DNA from: Sinorhizobium fredii USDA 257 | GTDB taxonomy: Bacteria > Pseudomonadota > Alphaproteobacteria > Rhizobiales > Rhizobiaceae | Assembly: GCF_000265205.3 (NCBI RefSeq) | Contig: NC_018000.1 | Location: forward strand, 62,001 to 126,000 | Direction: 5' to 3' | DNA length: 64,000 nucleotides | Shown: piece after piece, positions 17,901-27,298 of the stretch | Numbering within the stretch: the stretch's first letter is position 1 | Layout: each line of letters begins with the position of its first letter | Translations under genes and position numbers: made by a program | Notes under the pieces: generated by a model | Database searches by the model: none | Seen by the model: only the letters and a program-made list of their open reading frames with translations | Told to the model about the DNA's origin: nothing

Positions 17901-18614
17901 ATGACGACTCAGAAGCCCGAGAGCGGGGATGCCCGTCGCGACGAGGTGATCGCGGGGGAATACGTGCTGGGCGTACTGTCCGCCGCAGACCGCCGTCAGG
18001 TCGAAGCGCGCATGGCGACGGACAGAGACTTCGCGGCGATGGTTCTCCGCTGGCGGAACAATCTCGCCGCCTTCGACTCCGCCGATGAAACGATTGCGCC
18101 GTTGCGCGCCTTGCCTTCCGTCGAACACCGGGCGTTCGAACTGCAGGCGGGCGTCGGCGACTCCGTCGGATTATGGAATTCCTTGTCCTTCTGGCGCAGT
18201 CTCGCCATTGCCTCCGTGGCCGCCGTCACGGTTCTTGTGATCGCCTTGGCGGGGTTGTTCGGCGGCGGATCGGGCGGCCGGCCGCTCGTGGCCGACCTGG
18301 CGGGGCAGGGCAATGCCATAGGTTTCGTTGCCCTGTTCGACGTCGGCTCCGGGCGTTTGCGCTTGACGCCGGTTGCGGCGCGCCAGGACGGGGAGAAATC
18401 CCTCGAATTCTGGCTGCTGCGGGGCAACGACCCTGCAATTTCGCTCGGCGTGCTGCCGCAGTCGGGCGAAGGCGAGTTCCGGGTTCCTCCCGCCATGCGG
18501 ACGAAGATCACCGAAGGCTCGACCCTTGCCGTCAGCGTCGAACCGCGCGGCGGCTCACCGACCGGTTCGCCTAGCGGCCCGTACCTGGCGCGGGGCAGTG
18601 CCGGTTATCGCTGA
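17901..18614 (+). CDS. Anti-sigma factor, RskA/anti-sigma-K type, no sigma gene adjacent
   Basis: A 237-residue protein. The N-terminal anti-sigma domain (VIAGEYVLGVLSAADRRQVE, then FAAMVLRWRNNLAAF) lies at about residues 15-60. One transmembrane helix (about 98-120, IASVAAVTVLVIALAGLF) and a periplasmic RskA domain (about 125-230) follow. Such proteins sequester an ECF sigma factor at the membrane and release it on proteolysis. Its partner sigma gene is normally next door. Here the flanks are argB and DUF1269, both on the other strand, so the partner must be elsewhere or lost. GAGAGA upstream serves as a weak ribosome site. Confidence 0.85.
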   Translation: MTTQKPESGDARRDEVIAGEYVLGVLSAADRRQVEARMATDRDFAAMVLRWRNNLAAFDSADETIAPLRALPSVEHRAFELQAGVGDSVGLWNSLSFWRSLAIASVAAVTVLVIALAGLFGGGSGGRPLVADLAGQGNAIGFVALFDVGSGRLRLTPVAARQDGEKSLEFWLLRGNDPAISLGVLPQSGEGEFRVPPAMRTKITEGSTLAVSVEPRGGSPTGSPSGPYLARGSAGYR

Positions 18615-18625
18615 AGTCGCGACCG

Positions 18626-18653
18626 ACCTTCTCCCCGCAAGCCGGGAGAAGGT
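18626..18653. terminator. Hairpin between convergent anti-sigma and DUF1269 genes
   Basis: ACCTTCTCCC (18626-18635) pairs perfectly with GGGAGAAGGT (18644-18653) across an 8-nt loop. It lies between two convergent genes and resembles part of the RIME-like repeats elsewhere in the window, so it may be a remnant of such an element serving as a two-way terminator. Confidence 0.55.
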
Positions 18654-18680
18654 GTTGCTCTCAGGATGCACGGCAGCGGA

Positions 18681-19220
18681 TCAAAAGGTCCCGGCCTGCG
18701 GCGAGGGCGTCTGCGCTTCGGAGAGGGCGGCCTGCAGCTTCTGTTCCTGTTCCGGCGAAAGCGAGGTCTTCAGCACACGGCCGCGGAGCCCGGTGAGTTC
18801 GGCCAGAACCTTTTCCGGCTGCACCTTGCGCACCAGGATGAACAGCGCCGAGGAGTTGTTCGGGATCGTGTTGCCGAGCGACTTGATGAAATCGTCGTCG
18901 ATGCCGTAATCGGCAAGCGAACCGGAAAGAGCTCCGGCCCCCGCGCCGAGCGCGCCGCCGATCGCGAAGCCGGCGAGCGGATTCAGGAAAAGCAACCCGA
19001 CCAGGCCGCCCCAGAGCGAGCCTGACAGGAGGCCCGAGGCTGCGCCGACTGAGGTAAGGTTGATGCTCTGTTTCAGATGCGCCTTGCCTTCGGTGTCGCG
19101 AACCACGACGACCGCGTCTTCCAGATCGATCAGATATTCCTTCTTCAGGCTGTGGAGCTTCAGGAGGACCCGGTCGGCCTCCTCCGGCGCGTCGAAACCG
19201 ATGACGATCAAGTCGGACAT
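18681..19220 (-). CDS. DUF1269 family protein
   Basis: A 179-residue DUF1269 protein. The N-terminal alpha/beta region (LIVIGFDAPEEADRVLLKLH) is followed by a glycine/alanine-rich hydrophobic hairpin at about residues 58-105 (GAASGLLSGSLWGGLVGLLF). A soluble C-terminal part contains the typical FIKSLGNTIPNNSSALFILV and ends in a Gln/Glu-rich helix. The family is thought to be membrane-associated; its role is unknown. GAGGAGAGAGAG gives a strong ribosome site. It stands alone between engB and the anti-sigma gene. Confidence 0.85.
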   Translation of the reverse strand: MSDLIVIGFDAPEEADRVLLKLHSLKKEYLIDLEDAVVVVRDTEGKAHLKQSINLTSVGAASGLLSGSLWGGLVGLLFLNPLAGFAIGGALGAGAGALSGSLADYGIDDDFIKSLGNTIPNNSSALFILVRKVQPEKVLAELTGLRGRVLKTSLSPEQEQKLQAALSEAQTPSPQAGTF

Positions 19221-19364
19221 CTCTCTCTCCTCTGACCCTTAAGGCGACGCGCACCCGCCGTCGCCCAGCCAGAAATAGAGCGGCGGGAGCGGCCGGGTAG
19301 AGCAGGGCTCAAAGAGTTGCGACAGACTCTTTTCGAAGAGCCTCCGGGGCTGCATAAGCCGGCT

Positions 19365-20018
19365 TCAGCGCACAACGGCGTGTTCGATCGCAGCGCGCAG
19401 TTCTTCGATGCCGTCGCCCTTTTCCGAGGACGTCGACAACACCTCGGGATAGGCAGCCGGCCGCTTCTTGATCTTGTCGAGCGTTTCGGCGATCAGCCGC
19501 GGTACACCGGCGGCCTTGATCTTGTCGGTCTTGGTCAGCACGATCTGATAGGAGACCGCCGCCTTGTCGAGGAGCGACAGCACCTCCTCGTCGTTCTTCT
19601 TGATGCCGTGGCGGGCGTCGATCAGCACATAGACGCGCTTCAGCGTCGAGCGGCCGCGCAGATAGTCGAAGACGAGCTTCGTCCAGGCATCGACCTGTTC
19701 TTTCGGCGCCTGGGCGTAGCCGTAGCCCGGCATGTCGACGAGCGCCATCGGCGGCAGGTCGTCCGCCTCGCCGGAATAGCCGTCCGGCACGAAATAGTTG
19801 AGTTCCTGGGTGCGTCCGGGCGTGTTGGAGGTGCGGGCGAGGCCCCTGTGGCCGACGAGCGCATTGATCAGCGACGACTTGCCGACATTGGAGCGTCCGG
19901 CGAAGGCGATCTCCGTCGGCCCCTCCGGCGGCAGGAACTTCATCGCCGGCACGCCGCGGATGAAGATCCACGGCCGGCCGAAGACACTGGAGGCGTTCTG
20001 ATTGTTGTTACCGGACAT
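19365..20018 (-). CDS. engB: Ribosome-biogenesis GTP-binding protein YihA/EngB
   Basis: A 217-residue essential GTPase used in assembly of the large ribosomal subunit. The G motifs are complete: G1 GRSNVGKSS (about residues 41-49), G2 region NTPGRT, G3 DMPGYG, G4 TKTD and the G5-like STSSEKG. It follows yidC on the same strand, but a strong terminator-like hairpin lies in the 167-nt gap, so its expression is probably partly uncoupled from yidC. Confidence 0.95.
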   Translation of the reverse strand: MSGNNNQNASSVFGRPWIFIRGVPAMKFLPPEGPTEIAFAGRSNVGKSSLINALVGHRGLARTSNTPGRTQELNYFVPDGYSGEADDLPPMALVDMPGYGYAQAPKEQVDAWTKLVFDYLRGRSTLKRVYVLIDARHGIKKNDEEVLSLLDKAAVSYQIVLTKTDKIKAAGVPRLIAETLDKIKKRPAAYPEVLSTSSEKGDGIEELRAAIEHAVVR

Positions 20019-20126
20019 GTCCTGACGTTCCTTTTTGCCGGGCCGGCATCAGGCTTTTAGGCCCGCTTGTCAAGCGCGGCCGCGCCTGGTGGCGTCCCTG
20101 CTAGTTGCCGTTCCATCAAAAGGAAA

Positions 20127-20154
20127 GGCCCCGGATCACCTTTGATCCGGGGCC
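20127..20154 (-). terminator. Rho-independent terminator or attenuator after yidC
   Basis: GGCCCCGGATCA (20127-20138) pairs perfectly with 20143-20154 across a 4-nt loop. On the minus strand the stem is followed by TTTCCTTTTG. It is 32 nt beyond the yidC stop and about 110 nt before engB, so it should end or attenuate yidC transcripts. Confidence 0.8.
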
Positions 20155-20185
20155 CCAATGGCTGCGGAAGGAGCGAAGGTGCGAG

Positions 20186-21967
20186 CTATTCCGCCGGCTT
20201 CGGTCTCTTCGCGAAGAGCGACTTCAAATTGTCGAAAAGCTCGATCCTTACGCCCTGGCGCTTCATGATGATCGACTGCTGGGCGATCGACAGGGTGTTG
20301 TTCCAGGCCCAGTAGATCACCAGACCCGCCGGGAACGACGCCAGCATGAAGGTGAAGACCAGCGGCATCCAGGTGAACAGCATCGCCTGGGTCGGATCCG
20401 GCGGCGTCGGGTTCATGCGCATCTGCAGGAACATGGTGATGCCCATGACGATCGGCCAGACGCCGAGATGCAGGAAGGCCGGTCCGTCGAACGGCAGCAG
20501 GCCGAAGAGGTTGACGATCGTCGTCGGATCGGGAGCGGAAAGGTCCCTGATCCAGCCGAAGAACGGCGCGTGGCGCATCTCGATGGTGACGTAGATCACC
20601 TTGTAGAGCGCGAAGAAAACCGGAATCTGGATCACGATCGGCCAGCAGCCGGCCAGCGGGTTGATCTTCTCGTCCTTGTAGAGCTGCATCATCGCCTGCT
20701 GTAGCCCCATGCGGTCGTCGCCGAACTTCTTCTTCAGCTCCTCCATCTTGGGCTGGACCTTTTTCATGTTCGCCATCGAGGCATATTGCTTGTTGGCGAG
20801 GGGGAAGAAGATCAGCTTGACGACGATCGTGGTGATCAGGATCGCGATGCCGAAATTGCCGAACAGACGGAAGAAGAAATCCATCATTTTGAACATCGGC
20901 TTGGTGATGAAGTAGAACCAGCCCCAGTCGATCAGCTTGTCGAAGTTCGGGATCGCGTAGGCCACTTCGTAATTATCGACGACCGGCACTTCCTTGGCGC
21001 CGGCGAAGACGAGGTTCTTGACCTCCGCGGATTGGCCCGGCGCGACCGTGATGGCATCGCTCTTGTAATCGCTCTGGTAACGTGGGCGGCCGTCGGCGAA
21101 ATGCGAGAAGCGGATATCGAAGGGCGTCTCCTGCGGCGGGACGATCGTCGCGGCCCAGTACTTGTCGGTGATACCCAGCCAGCCGCCCGTCGACTTGCCC
21201 GGTTCGACCGGCTGGTCGTCTTCAACTTTCGAGTAGCCGACCTCCTGCAGGCCGTTGTCGCCTGCGACCCCGATGAAGCCTTCGTGAAGCACATAGATGC
21301 TCGGCGTCGTCGGCTTGTTGAAGCGCGTGACGCGGCCGTAGGAGGAAAGCGAGACCGGAGCGGAGGTCCCGTTCTTGATGCTGTCGACGATCTGGAACAT
21401 GTAATGCTCGTCGACGGAGATCGTCCGGGCGAAGGTGATGCCCTTGTCGTTCGTGTAGGTGAGGGTGACCGGCGTTGCAGGCGTCAGCTTGTCGCCGCCC
21501 GAAAGCGTCCAGACGGTCTGCGGGCCGGGTACGGAGCCGGTCGCGTCGCCGCCGATATAGCCGATCTCGGTAAAATAACCGTCCGCGGTTTCCGCTGGGC
21601 TGAAGAGCGTGATGACCGGGCTCTTCGGATCGACCGTCTCGCGGTAATCCTTGAGCTTCAGGTCGTCGAAGCGTGCACCGGTCAGGTTGATGGAACCGGA
21701 AAGCGCCGGCGTGTCGATCGCGACACGCGCAGACTTGGCGACGGCCTGGTCGCGGTTTTCGCCGGGGACCACGCCACCGGGCAGCCCCTGGCCGGGCGTG
21801 GCCTGCTGGCCGCCCTGCTGGGGCTGTGCCTGCTGTGTCTGCTGGGCTTTTTCCGCAGCAATCCGGTCCTTTTCCATCCTTGGATTGACATAGAAGAACT
21901 GCCAAGCGACGAGGATCAGCACCGAGAGCGCTATCGCCACGAAATAATTGCGGTTGTTTTCCATCAT
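20186..21967 (-). CDS. yidC: Membrane protein insertase YidC
   Basis: A 593-residue inner-membrane insertase, the normal size for a Gram-negative YidC. TM1 is near the N-terminus ([20 protein letters not shown]). A Gln/Pro-rich linker (about 38-65) precedes the periplasmic beta-sandwich domain (about 75-350), and the conserved five-helix core begins near [21 protein letters not shown]. The hydrophilic groove helix carries [22 protein letters not shown]. The ATG overlaps the rnpA stop (ATGA), showing translational coupling. A second Met immediately follows the first. Confidence 0.97.
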   Translation of the reverse strand: MMENNRNYFVAIALSVLILVAWQFFYVNPRMEKDRIAAEKAQQTQQAQPQQGGQQATPGQGLPGGVVPGENRDQAVAKSARVAIDTPALSGSINLTGARFDDLKLKDYRETVDPKSPVITLFSPAETADGYFTEIGYIGGDATGSVPGPQTVWTLSGGDKLTPATPVTLTYTNDKGITFARTISVDEHYMFQIVDSIKNGTSAPVSLSSYGRVTRFNKPTTPSIYVLHEGFIGVAGDNGLQEVGYSKVEDDQPVEPGKSTGGWLGITDKYWAATIVPPQETPFDIRFSHFADGRPRYQSDYKSDAITVAPGQSAEVKNLVFAGAKEVPVVDNYEVAYAIPNFDKLIDWGWFYFITKPMFKMMDFFFRLFGNFGIAILITTIVVKLIFFPLANKQYASMANMKKVQPKMEELKKKFGDDRMGLQQAMMQLYKDEKINPLAGCWPIVIQIPVFFALYKVIYVTIEMRHAPFFGWIRDLSAPDPTTIVNLFGLLPFDGPAFLHLGVWPIVMGITMFLQMRMNPTPPDPTQAMLFTWMPLVFTFMLASFPAGLVIYWAWNNTLSIAQQSIIMKRQGVRIELFDNLKSLFAKRPKPAE

Positions 21968-22350
21968 GGTTTCCTGGAACCGGCCGGCGGCCGCTTCGGT
22001 TTCGGCTTGTTTTCGATGCGATCCTGCAAGGCGCGGGTCAATGCGTCAAAAGGCACGTTCAGGAGATCGCGTCGGGCGACAATCACATAGTCGTGTCCGG
22101 GTTTCATTGCAAACCCGGCGGAAAGCCGCACGGCTTCTTTGAGGCGTCGGCGCATCCGGTTTCGCTCGACGGCATTGCCGTGTTTCTTGGTAACGGTGAA
22201 GCCAACGCGGGCTTCGCCTTCCGGATCGTTGCGGTCAAGCACTTCAAGGAGGAAGTGCGGCCCTTTTCGGGCTTCTCCGGCCCTGACGGCCAAAAACTGC
22301 GGACGGCTTTTCAGCCGTCCGACAGTGATCTTGTCTTTTTCTGACGTCAT
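21964..22350 (-). CDS. rnpA: Ribonuclease P protein component
   Basis: A 128-residue basic protein that assists the catalytic RNA in tRNA 5' maturation. The family signature is [15 protein letters not shown] around residues 63-77, preceded by [17 protein letters not shown]. The C-terminus is a Lys/Pro/Arg-rich tail. I chose the ATG of [10 protein letters not shown]; a TTG four codons upstream is less likely. It lies 32 nt after rpmH and overlaps yidC. The small yidD gene found between rnpA and yidC in many bacteria is absent. Confidence 0.94.
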   Translation of the reverse strand: MTSEKDKITVGRLKSRPQFLAVRAGEARKGPHFLLEVLDRNDPEGEARVGFTVTKKHGNAVERNRMRRRLKEAVRLSAGFAMKPGHDYVIVARRDLLNVPFDALTRALQDRIENKPKPKRPPAGSRKP

Positions 22351-22382
22351 GTGCCCAAACAATGCTTTCGGGCAGCTTCAGC

Positions 22383-22517
22383 TCAGGCCGAAAGACGCTT
22401 GCGGCCACGAGCCCGGCGGGCTGCGAGAACCTTCTGGCCACCCTTGGTGGACATGCGTGCACGGAAGCCGTGACGGCGCTTGCGAACAAGCTTGGACGGT
22501 TGGTAGGTACGCTTCAT
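22383..22517 (-). CDS. rpmH: 50S ribosomal protein L34
   Basis: A 44-residue protein. The reverse strand reads [20 protein letters not shown] and ends KRLSA, the invariant L34 pattern with [12 protein letters not shown] in the middle. No clear Shine-Dalgarno precedes the ATG, which is AT-rich (TTAAATAA) on that side. It is the first gene of the rpmH-rnpA-yidC cluster. Confidence 0.97.
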   Translation of the reverse strand: MKRTYQPSKLVRKRRHGFRARMSTKGGQKVLAARRARGRKRLSA

Positions 22518-22842
22518 TTATTTAATACCGCGGTGTGCGGCCCTTCTTGGGTTTGCAAATTGCAAGAGCGTTTACGTTACCGGGCACAGCTCCGCCTTTC
22601 GGGCAGCTTGACCGGACGTGCGCGGCTTATAAGGACAAATGCCCAAGAAAGTCAATTCCCGCCGCGTTCTTGCAGGGGGCCGACCAAAGACGCGGCTCCG
22701 GGGAGGCCGGTATCGCGCTCAGCCAAATTTCAGCGAAGTCATGAGCCCTTTTTTAACCACACGCATTTTAGAATTAACTAATGAGTGTATACCGTGCGCC
22801 TGTGCCCGCCAAGCGCGAGCAACAGGGAGGGGAGCAGGAAAA
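22518..22842. other. Intergenic region between divergent rpmH and the chemotaxis receptor
   Basis: About 325 nt with no convincing gene. It contains TTGCAA twice, one nt apart (22553-22565); each copy is self-complementary and sits in the expected rpmH promoter zone. The AT-rich stretch around 22750-22790 is the likely receptor promoter. Confidence 0.45.
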
Positions 22843-24840
22843 ATGAGAATTCGCGGAAAGATTTATCTGATCGTCGGCATCATGAGCCTGTTGGCAATCG
22901 CCATCACCGGCATGTCCCTGCTGATCGTATCCAAGTACAACGACGAGCTCGGGCAATTCCAGAACGCCTCCGAACGAAGCTTCAAGGGCGAGCGCCTCAA
23001 TCGTCTGGTTACCGCCGTCGTCATGGAATCGCGCGGGGTTTACGCCGCGTCGACGATCGAGAAGGCCACGCCCTTCGCCGAGGGCATCATCAAGAACCTC
23101 GACAAGATCGACGCGCTTTTGAAGGAATGGCGCCCGCTGGTCCCGGCCGACAGGCTTGCGGCCTTCGACGCTGTGGCCAAACGCGCCGATGAATTCAAGG
23201 CGTTCCGAACGGAAACCGCTCGCCTCGGCCGCGAGGTGTCGCCGCAGGCAGCCAACGAGCAGGGCAACAATGAGGCCAATCGTGCCAACCGCAAGGCGTT
23301 CCAGGCGGAGATCGACGTCGTCGTCGATGCCGACCGCGAATCCCTTCAAGCCATCACCAACGGCATCGCCGCCTTCGAAAGCGCAGTCGTCCTCATCGTC
23401 CTCGGCATTGCCGGCCTCGGCATGGCTGCCGGTATCGGCGCAGCCTTCTACATCGGCACCAACCATCTCAGCCAGCCGATCGTCGACCTGACCGGCAGGA
23501 TGAAGCTGTTGGCCGGCGGCGAGCTCTCGGTCGACGTGCCCTTTGCCGGGCGCAAGGACGAGATCGGCGACATGGCGGCGGCCGTCGAAGTCTTCAAGCG
23601 GAACGGGCTTGCGGTGCGCGAGCTCAATGCCCAGGAAACGGCGCTGCGCGAAAAGAGCGCTGACCTGCAGTCGAGCATCGGCATCGTCGTCGCGGCCGCC
23701 GCCGCCGGCGACTTCACCCAGCGGATCGGCAAGGATTACGACAACGACGATCTGAACCGCTTCGCCGCGAGCGTCAACGAGCTCGTCGGCAGCGTCGACA
23801 GTGGCATCGCCGAAACGCGGCGGGTGGTCGCGAGCCTTGCGGCAGGCGATCTGACGCAGAGCATGGAAGGCCACTTCCAGGGCGCCTTCGCCGAACTGCA
23901 GGAGAATGTCAACGAGACGTTCTCGACCCTGCAGAAGACCATGCGCGAAGTGCGCTCGACGACCGATTCGATCAACGGCAACGCATCCGAATTGCGCTCG
24001 GCCGCCGACGACCTGTCGAAGCGTACCGAGCAGCAGGCCGCCGCGCTCGAGCAAACCTCCGCCGCCCTCGACGAGATCACCGCCGCGGTGCGCAGCTCGA
24101 CCGAGCGGGCGCACGAAGCGACTCTGATGGTGACGGAAGCGAAGGAAAATGCCGCCGAATCCGCCTCCGTCGTCCGCAACGCCATCGACGCGATGGGTCG
24201 CATCGAGCAGGCCTCGAGCGAGATCGGTCAGATCACCAACGTCATCGACGAGATTGCCTTCCAGACGAACCTGCTGGCGCTGAACGCGGGCGTCGAGGCG
24301 GCGCGCGCCGGTGACGCCGGCAAGGGTTTCGCCGTCGTCGCGCAGGAGGTCCGTGAACTCGCCCAGCGCGCCGCCAGCGCCGCCAAGGACATCAAGGCGC
24401 TCATCTCGAAATCCGGCAGCGAGGTGGCGACCGGCGTCAAGCTGGTGCAGGCGACTGGAGCCGCCCTCGACGAGATCGAGACGCGCGTGCTGAAGATCAA
24501 CGACCACATCCATTCGATCGCCACCGCCGCGCGCGAGCAGTCGACGGGGCTGGGCGAGGTGAGCACCGCCATCAACCAGATGGATCAGGTGACCCAGCGC
24601 AATGCCGCCATGGTCGAAGAAGCGAATGCAGCGACGCACAAGCTCTCCGCCGAAGCCAACGGTCTTGCCACCCTCATCACCTATTTCAAGGTCGATCGCG
24701 AGCCGGCCCGGGCAATCACGCCTGCAAGGGAGATGAGCCGCCCGGTCGCATCGCCCGCCCGCCGCATGATGGGAACGGTTGCCCGCGCCTTCGGCGGCGG
24801 TTCGGCCGCCGCGGCCCGCAGCGATTGGGAAGAGTTCTGA
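22843..24840 (+). CDS. Methyl-accepting chemotaxis protein
   Basis: A 665-residue transmembrane chemoreceptor. TM1 is at about residues 8-30, the helical periplasmic sensor at about 31-180, TM2 at about 181-205, and HAMP follows. A second HAMP-like segment (DFTQRIGKDY to LTQSMEGHF, about 285-355) links to the signalling domain. The tip of that domain reads EIAFQTNLLALNAGVEAARAG, followed by GFAVVAQEVRELAQRA. The last five residues, DWEEF, fit the xWxxF tether used by CheR/CheB. The ligand is unknown. I chose the ATG preceded by AGGAAA; upstream in-frame residues do not look like a receptor. No chemotaxis genes are adjacent. Confidence 0.93.
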   Translation: MRIRGKIYLIVGIMSLLAIAITGMSLLIVSKYNDELGQFQNASERSFKGERLNRLVTAVVMESRGVYAASTIEKATPFAEGIIKNLDKIDALLKEWRPLVPADRLAAFDAVAKRADEFKAFRTETARLGREVSPQAANEQGNNEANRANRKAFQAEIDVVVDADRESLQAITNGIAAFESAVVLIVLGIAGLGMAAGIGAAFYIGTNHLSQPIVDLTGRMKLLAGGELSVDVPFAGRKDEIGDMAAAVEVFKRNGLAVRELNAQETALREKSADLQSSIGIVVAAAAAGDFTQRIGKDYDNDDLNRFAASVNELVGSVDSGIAETRRVVASLAAGDLTQSMEGHFQGAFAELQENVNETFSTLQKTMREVRSTTDSINGNASELRSAADDLSKRTEQQAAALEQTSAALDEITAAVRSSTERAHEATLMVTEAKENAAESASVVRNAIDAMGRIEQASSEIGQITNVIDEIAFQTNLLALNAGVEAARAGDAGKGFAVVAQEVRELAQRAASAAKDIKALISKSGSEVATGVKLVQATGAALDEIETRVLKINDHIHSIATAAREQSTGLGEVSTAINQMDQVTQRNAAMVEEANAATHKLSAEANGLATLITYFKVDREPARAITPAREMSRPVASPARRMMGTVARAFGGGSAAAARSDWEEF

Positions 24841-24875
24841 GCCGCCAGAGCGGCTAGAGCCAATCGACGCCAAGG

Positions 24876-24905
24876 AGCCCGCCGGCAGCCGCCGGCGGGC
24901 TTTCC
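24876..24905 (+). terminator. Rho-independent terminator of the chemoreceptor gene
   Basis: AGCCCGCCGGC (24876-24886) pairs perfectly with GCCGGCGGGCT (24891-24901) across a 4-nt loop and is followed by TTTCCTGTCT. It lies 36 nt after the stop codon. Confidence 0.85.
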
Positions 24906-25035
24906 TGTCTCACGGCAACGTGAGTTGTCATTGCCGTCCGTTCACGCTGTCGTTTAAGGGCGCGACCATTCTTTACTGGTCGGCGGCCCGGAGTCCTTCT
25001 AAATCAAGGAGTAAGTCACGCCGAAAGCAAAGTTC

Positions 25036-25832
25036 ATGAGCCATGGTGTCAGCAACAGGGCGGAAGAAGAAACGGCCCTGCGCGCCCGTCTGGGCCAGAA
25101 GGATGGCACATCGGGAGAGAGCCGGTCGCTCTGGCGGGCCGTGCCGCTTGCGCTGCTGATCGCGGGCGGAGTTGCGTGCTACGCCCTCGGGCTGCAGAAC
25201 CATGTTTCGCTGTCGGCGCTCGTCCATCATCAGGAGGCGCTGAGCATTCATGTCGATGCCTATCCCGTCCGCTCCGGCCTGGCTTTCTTTTTGTCTATGT
25301 CGCGGCGGTGGTCCTCTCGATCCCCGCGGCATCGGTTCTGACGATTGCTGCCGGATTTCTGTTCGGCCCCTTCCTTGGCGGCACGATCACGGTGCTTGCC
25401 GCTACCTTGGGCTCGAGCCTGTTGTTTGTCGCTGCGCGCGGCGTGCTCGGCGATCTCTTGCGTCGGCGTGCCGGACGCTTCGTGGAGCGTCTCGCGGAAG
25501 GGTTTCGGCGCAATGCGTTCCTTTATTTGTTGGTCTTGCGGCTGGCGCCGATCTTTCCATTCTTCATCGTCAATATCGCGCCCGCTTTCTTCGACGTGAA
25601 GCTGCGCACCTTCGTCGCCGCCACTCTTCTCGGCATCGTTCCAGCAACCTTTGCCTATGCGTGGCTGGGCTGCGAACTCGATGACGTGATCGCGCGCGCC
25701 GGCGAGAGCGGTCACGCACTGTCGCTTTCGGATTTTGCCACCAAGGAAATTTCGCTGGCTCTTCTCGCGCTGGCAGTGATTGCGACATTGCCTCTGGCCT
25801 ACAGGGTAATAAAGTCACGTCGACAAGGCTGA
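25036..25832 (+). pseudogene. VTT/TVP38-DedA family membrane protein, frameshifted
   Basis: The gene is split over two frames. The first frame (25036-25341) encodes the cytoplasmic N-terminus and TM1 (LWRAVPLALLIAGGVACYAL). It reads family-like up to SGLAFFL near 25295 and then turns into unrelated residues. The second frame, shifted by -1 and open to 25832, continues with VYVAAVVLSIPAASVLTIAA and the VTT core (GFLFGPFLGGT, LRLAPIFPFFIVNIAP). One missing base in the T5 run near 25288-25292 explains the break. It could be a real pseudogene or a homopolymer base-call error. The 19-nt gap to the next gene argues for an operon with the MerA-like flavoprotein, a common pairing for this family. Confidence 0.75.
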
Positions 25833-25851
25833 CGGCGAAAAGGGCGGTGGC

Positions 25852-27276
25852 GTGGGGAACATACTCAAACCGGACATCTGCGTGATCGGCGGCGGTGCGG
25901 CCGGCCTGTCGGCTGCCGCCGGTGCGGCCGCTTTCGGTGTATCCGTCGTTCTTGTCGAACAGGGTAAGATGGGCGGCGATTGCCTGAACTATGGCTGCGT
26001 GCCGTCGAAGGCCCTGATCGCGGCGGCCAGGCAGGCACAGGCGATGCGCCAGGCCGGCGAGTTCGGCCTGGTGGCGGCGGAACCCTTCATCGACGGCGAA
26101 AGGCTGCAGGCTCGCATCCGCTCGGTGATCGAGGGTATCGCGCCGCATGATTCCATCGAGCGCTTCTTGGGGCTCGGCGTAGAGGTCATCCAGGGATCAG
26201 CCCGTTTCGTCGATGACCGGACCGTCGCCGCTGGCGATCATCTCATACGGGCCCGGCGTTTCGTCATCGCCACGGGTTCCTCACCCGCCATTCCGCCGAT
26301 CGCGGGATTGGCGGAGACGCCTTACCTTACCAACGAATCGCTGTTCGAGGTCATGCCCGTGCCACGACATCTCGTCGTCGTCGGCGGTGGACCATTCGGG
26401 CTCGAAATGGCCCAGGCCCATTGCCGATTGGGAGCCCGCGTCACGGTCGTCGAGAGGGCGTCTGCGCTTTCGAAGGAGGATCCGGAACTGAAAGCGGTCG
26501 TCCTCGATGCGGTGCGGTCCGAAGGCACCGTCCTTCACGAAGGCACCGTCATTCGCTCGGTCGAGCGTGATGACGATGGGGTCCGGCTGCACTGCGAACA
26601 TCAAAGCGGGCGGTTCGATATCGAGGGCAGCGAGCTGTTGCTGGCTACAGGCCGCGTTGCCAATTATGGCGCGCTCGACCTCGGCGCGGCCGGCATTCGT
26701 CACGATGCGGAGCGGATCCACGTCGGCGCGGACCTGCGTACGAGCAACCGCCGCGTCTATGTGATCGGCGATGCGGCCGGGGGTCTGCAGTTCACACATG
26801 CGGCGAGTTACCACGCCCGGCTCGTCCTGCAGCAGATCCTCTTCCGTCTGCCGTCGCGCGAGGTCCGGGCCATCGTGCCGCGGGTCACCTTCACGGACCC
26901 GGAAATTGCCCAGGTCGGCCCGACCGAAGACGAGGCACGCGCAAGCTTCGACGCAATCGAACTGGTTCGCTGGGACCTGTCGGGAAACGATCGGGCCCGA
27001 ACCGATGGCCTGGGGCGGGGAATGGTCAAGATCGTGGTCGGCCGAGGCGGGCGGATTCTTGGTGCCGGTATCGCCGGTGCCGGCGCAGGCGAGATGATCA
27101 ATCTCTGGTCCTTTGCCATTGCCAACCGGCTGACGCTCAAGAATTTTCGCGACTATGTCGCGCCCTATCCCACCCTATCCGAGATTGGAAAACAGGCGGC
27201 GATCTCCTATTATTCTCCAATGGCGCGAAATCGTTTCGTTCGCTCTGCGATCCGCTTATTGCGGTGTTTCGGCTGA
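25852..27276 (+). CDS. FAD-dependent pyridine nucleotide-disulfide oxidoreductase, mercuric-reductase-like
   Basis: A 474-residue flavoprotein. The FAD-binding VIGGGAAGLSAA lies near residue 11. The redox-active disulfide is in GGDCLNYGCVPSKAL (Cys44, Cys49), the NAD(P)H site in VVVGGGPFGLEMA near 180, and the second FAD motif in VYVIGDAAGG. At the C-terminus the usual HxHPTLSE reads YPTLSE, with the catalytic His replaced by Tyr as in MerA-like members. There is no N-terminal HMA metal domain and no vicinal C-terminal Cys pair, so true mercury reduction is unlikely. The start is a GTG, the only reasonable one. It forms a unit with the VTT membrane protein upstream. Confidence 0.88.
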   Translation: MGNILKPDICVIGGGAAGLSAAAGAAAFGVSVVLVEQGKMGGDCLNYGCVPSKALIAAARQAQAMRQAGEFGLVAAEPFIDGERLQARIRSVIEGIAPHDSIERFLGLGVEVIQGSARFVDDRTVAAGDHLIRARRFVIATGSSPAIPPIAGLAETPYLTNESLFEVMPVPRHLVVVGGGPFGLEMAQAHCRLGARVTVVERASALSKEDPELKAVVLDAVRSEGTVLHEGTVIRSVERDDDGVRLHCEHQSGRFDIEGSELLLATGRVANYGALDLGAAGIRHDAERIHVGADLRTSNRRVYVIGDAAGGLQFTHAASYHARLVLQQILFRLPSREVRAIVPRVTFTDPEIAQVGPTEDEARASFDAIELVRWDLSGNDRARTDGLGRGMVKIVVGRGGRILGAGIAGAGAGEMINLWSFAIANRLTLKNFRDYVAPYPTLSEIGKQAAISYYSPMARNRFVRSAIRLLRCFG

Positions 27277-27298
27277 GGGCAAGGAATAGTCACTGGTG

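Noticed and set aside
22383..22842. Replication origin near rpmH, as in many bacteria
   Set aside because: No dnaA gene or TTATCCACA-type boxes are present; rhizobial chromosomal origins are expected elsewhere.
25280..25300. Programmed -1 frameshift in the VTT protein
   Set aside because: The heptamer around the T-run does not fit the X-XXY-YYZ slippery pattern and no downstream stem is evident.
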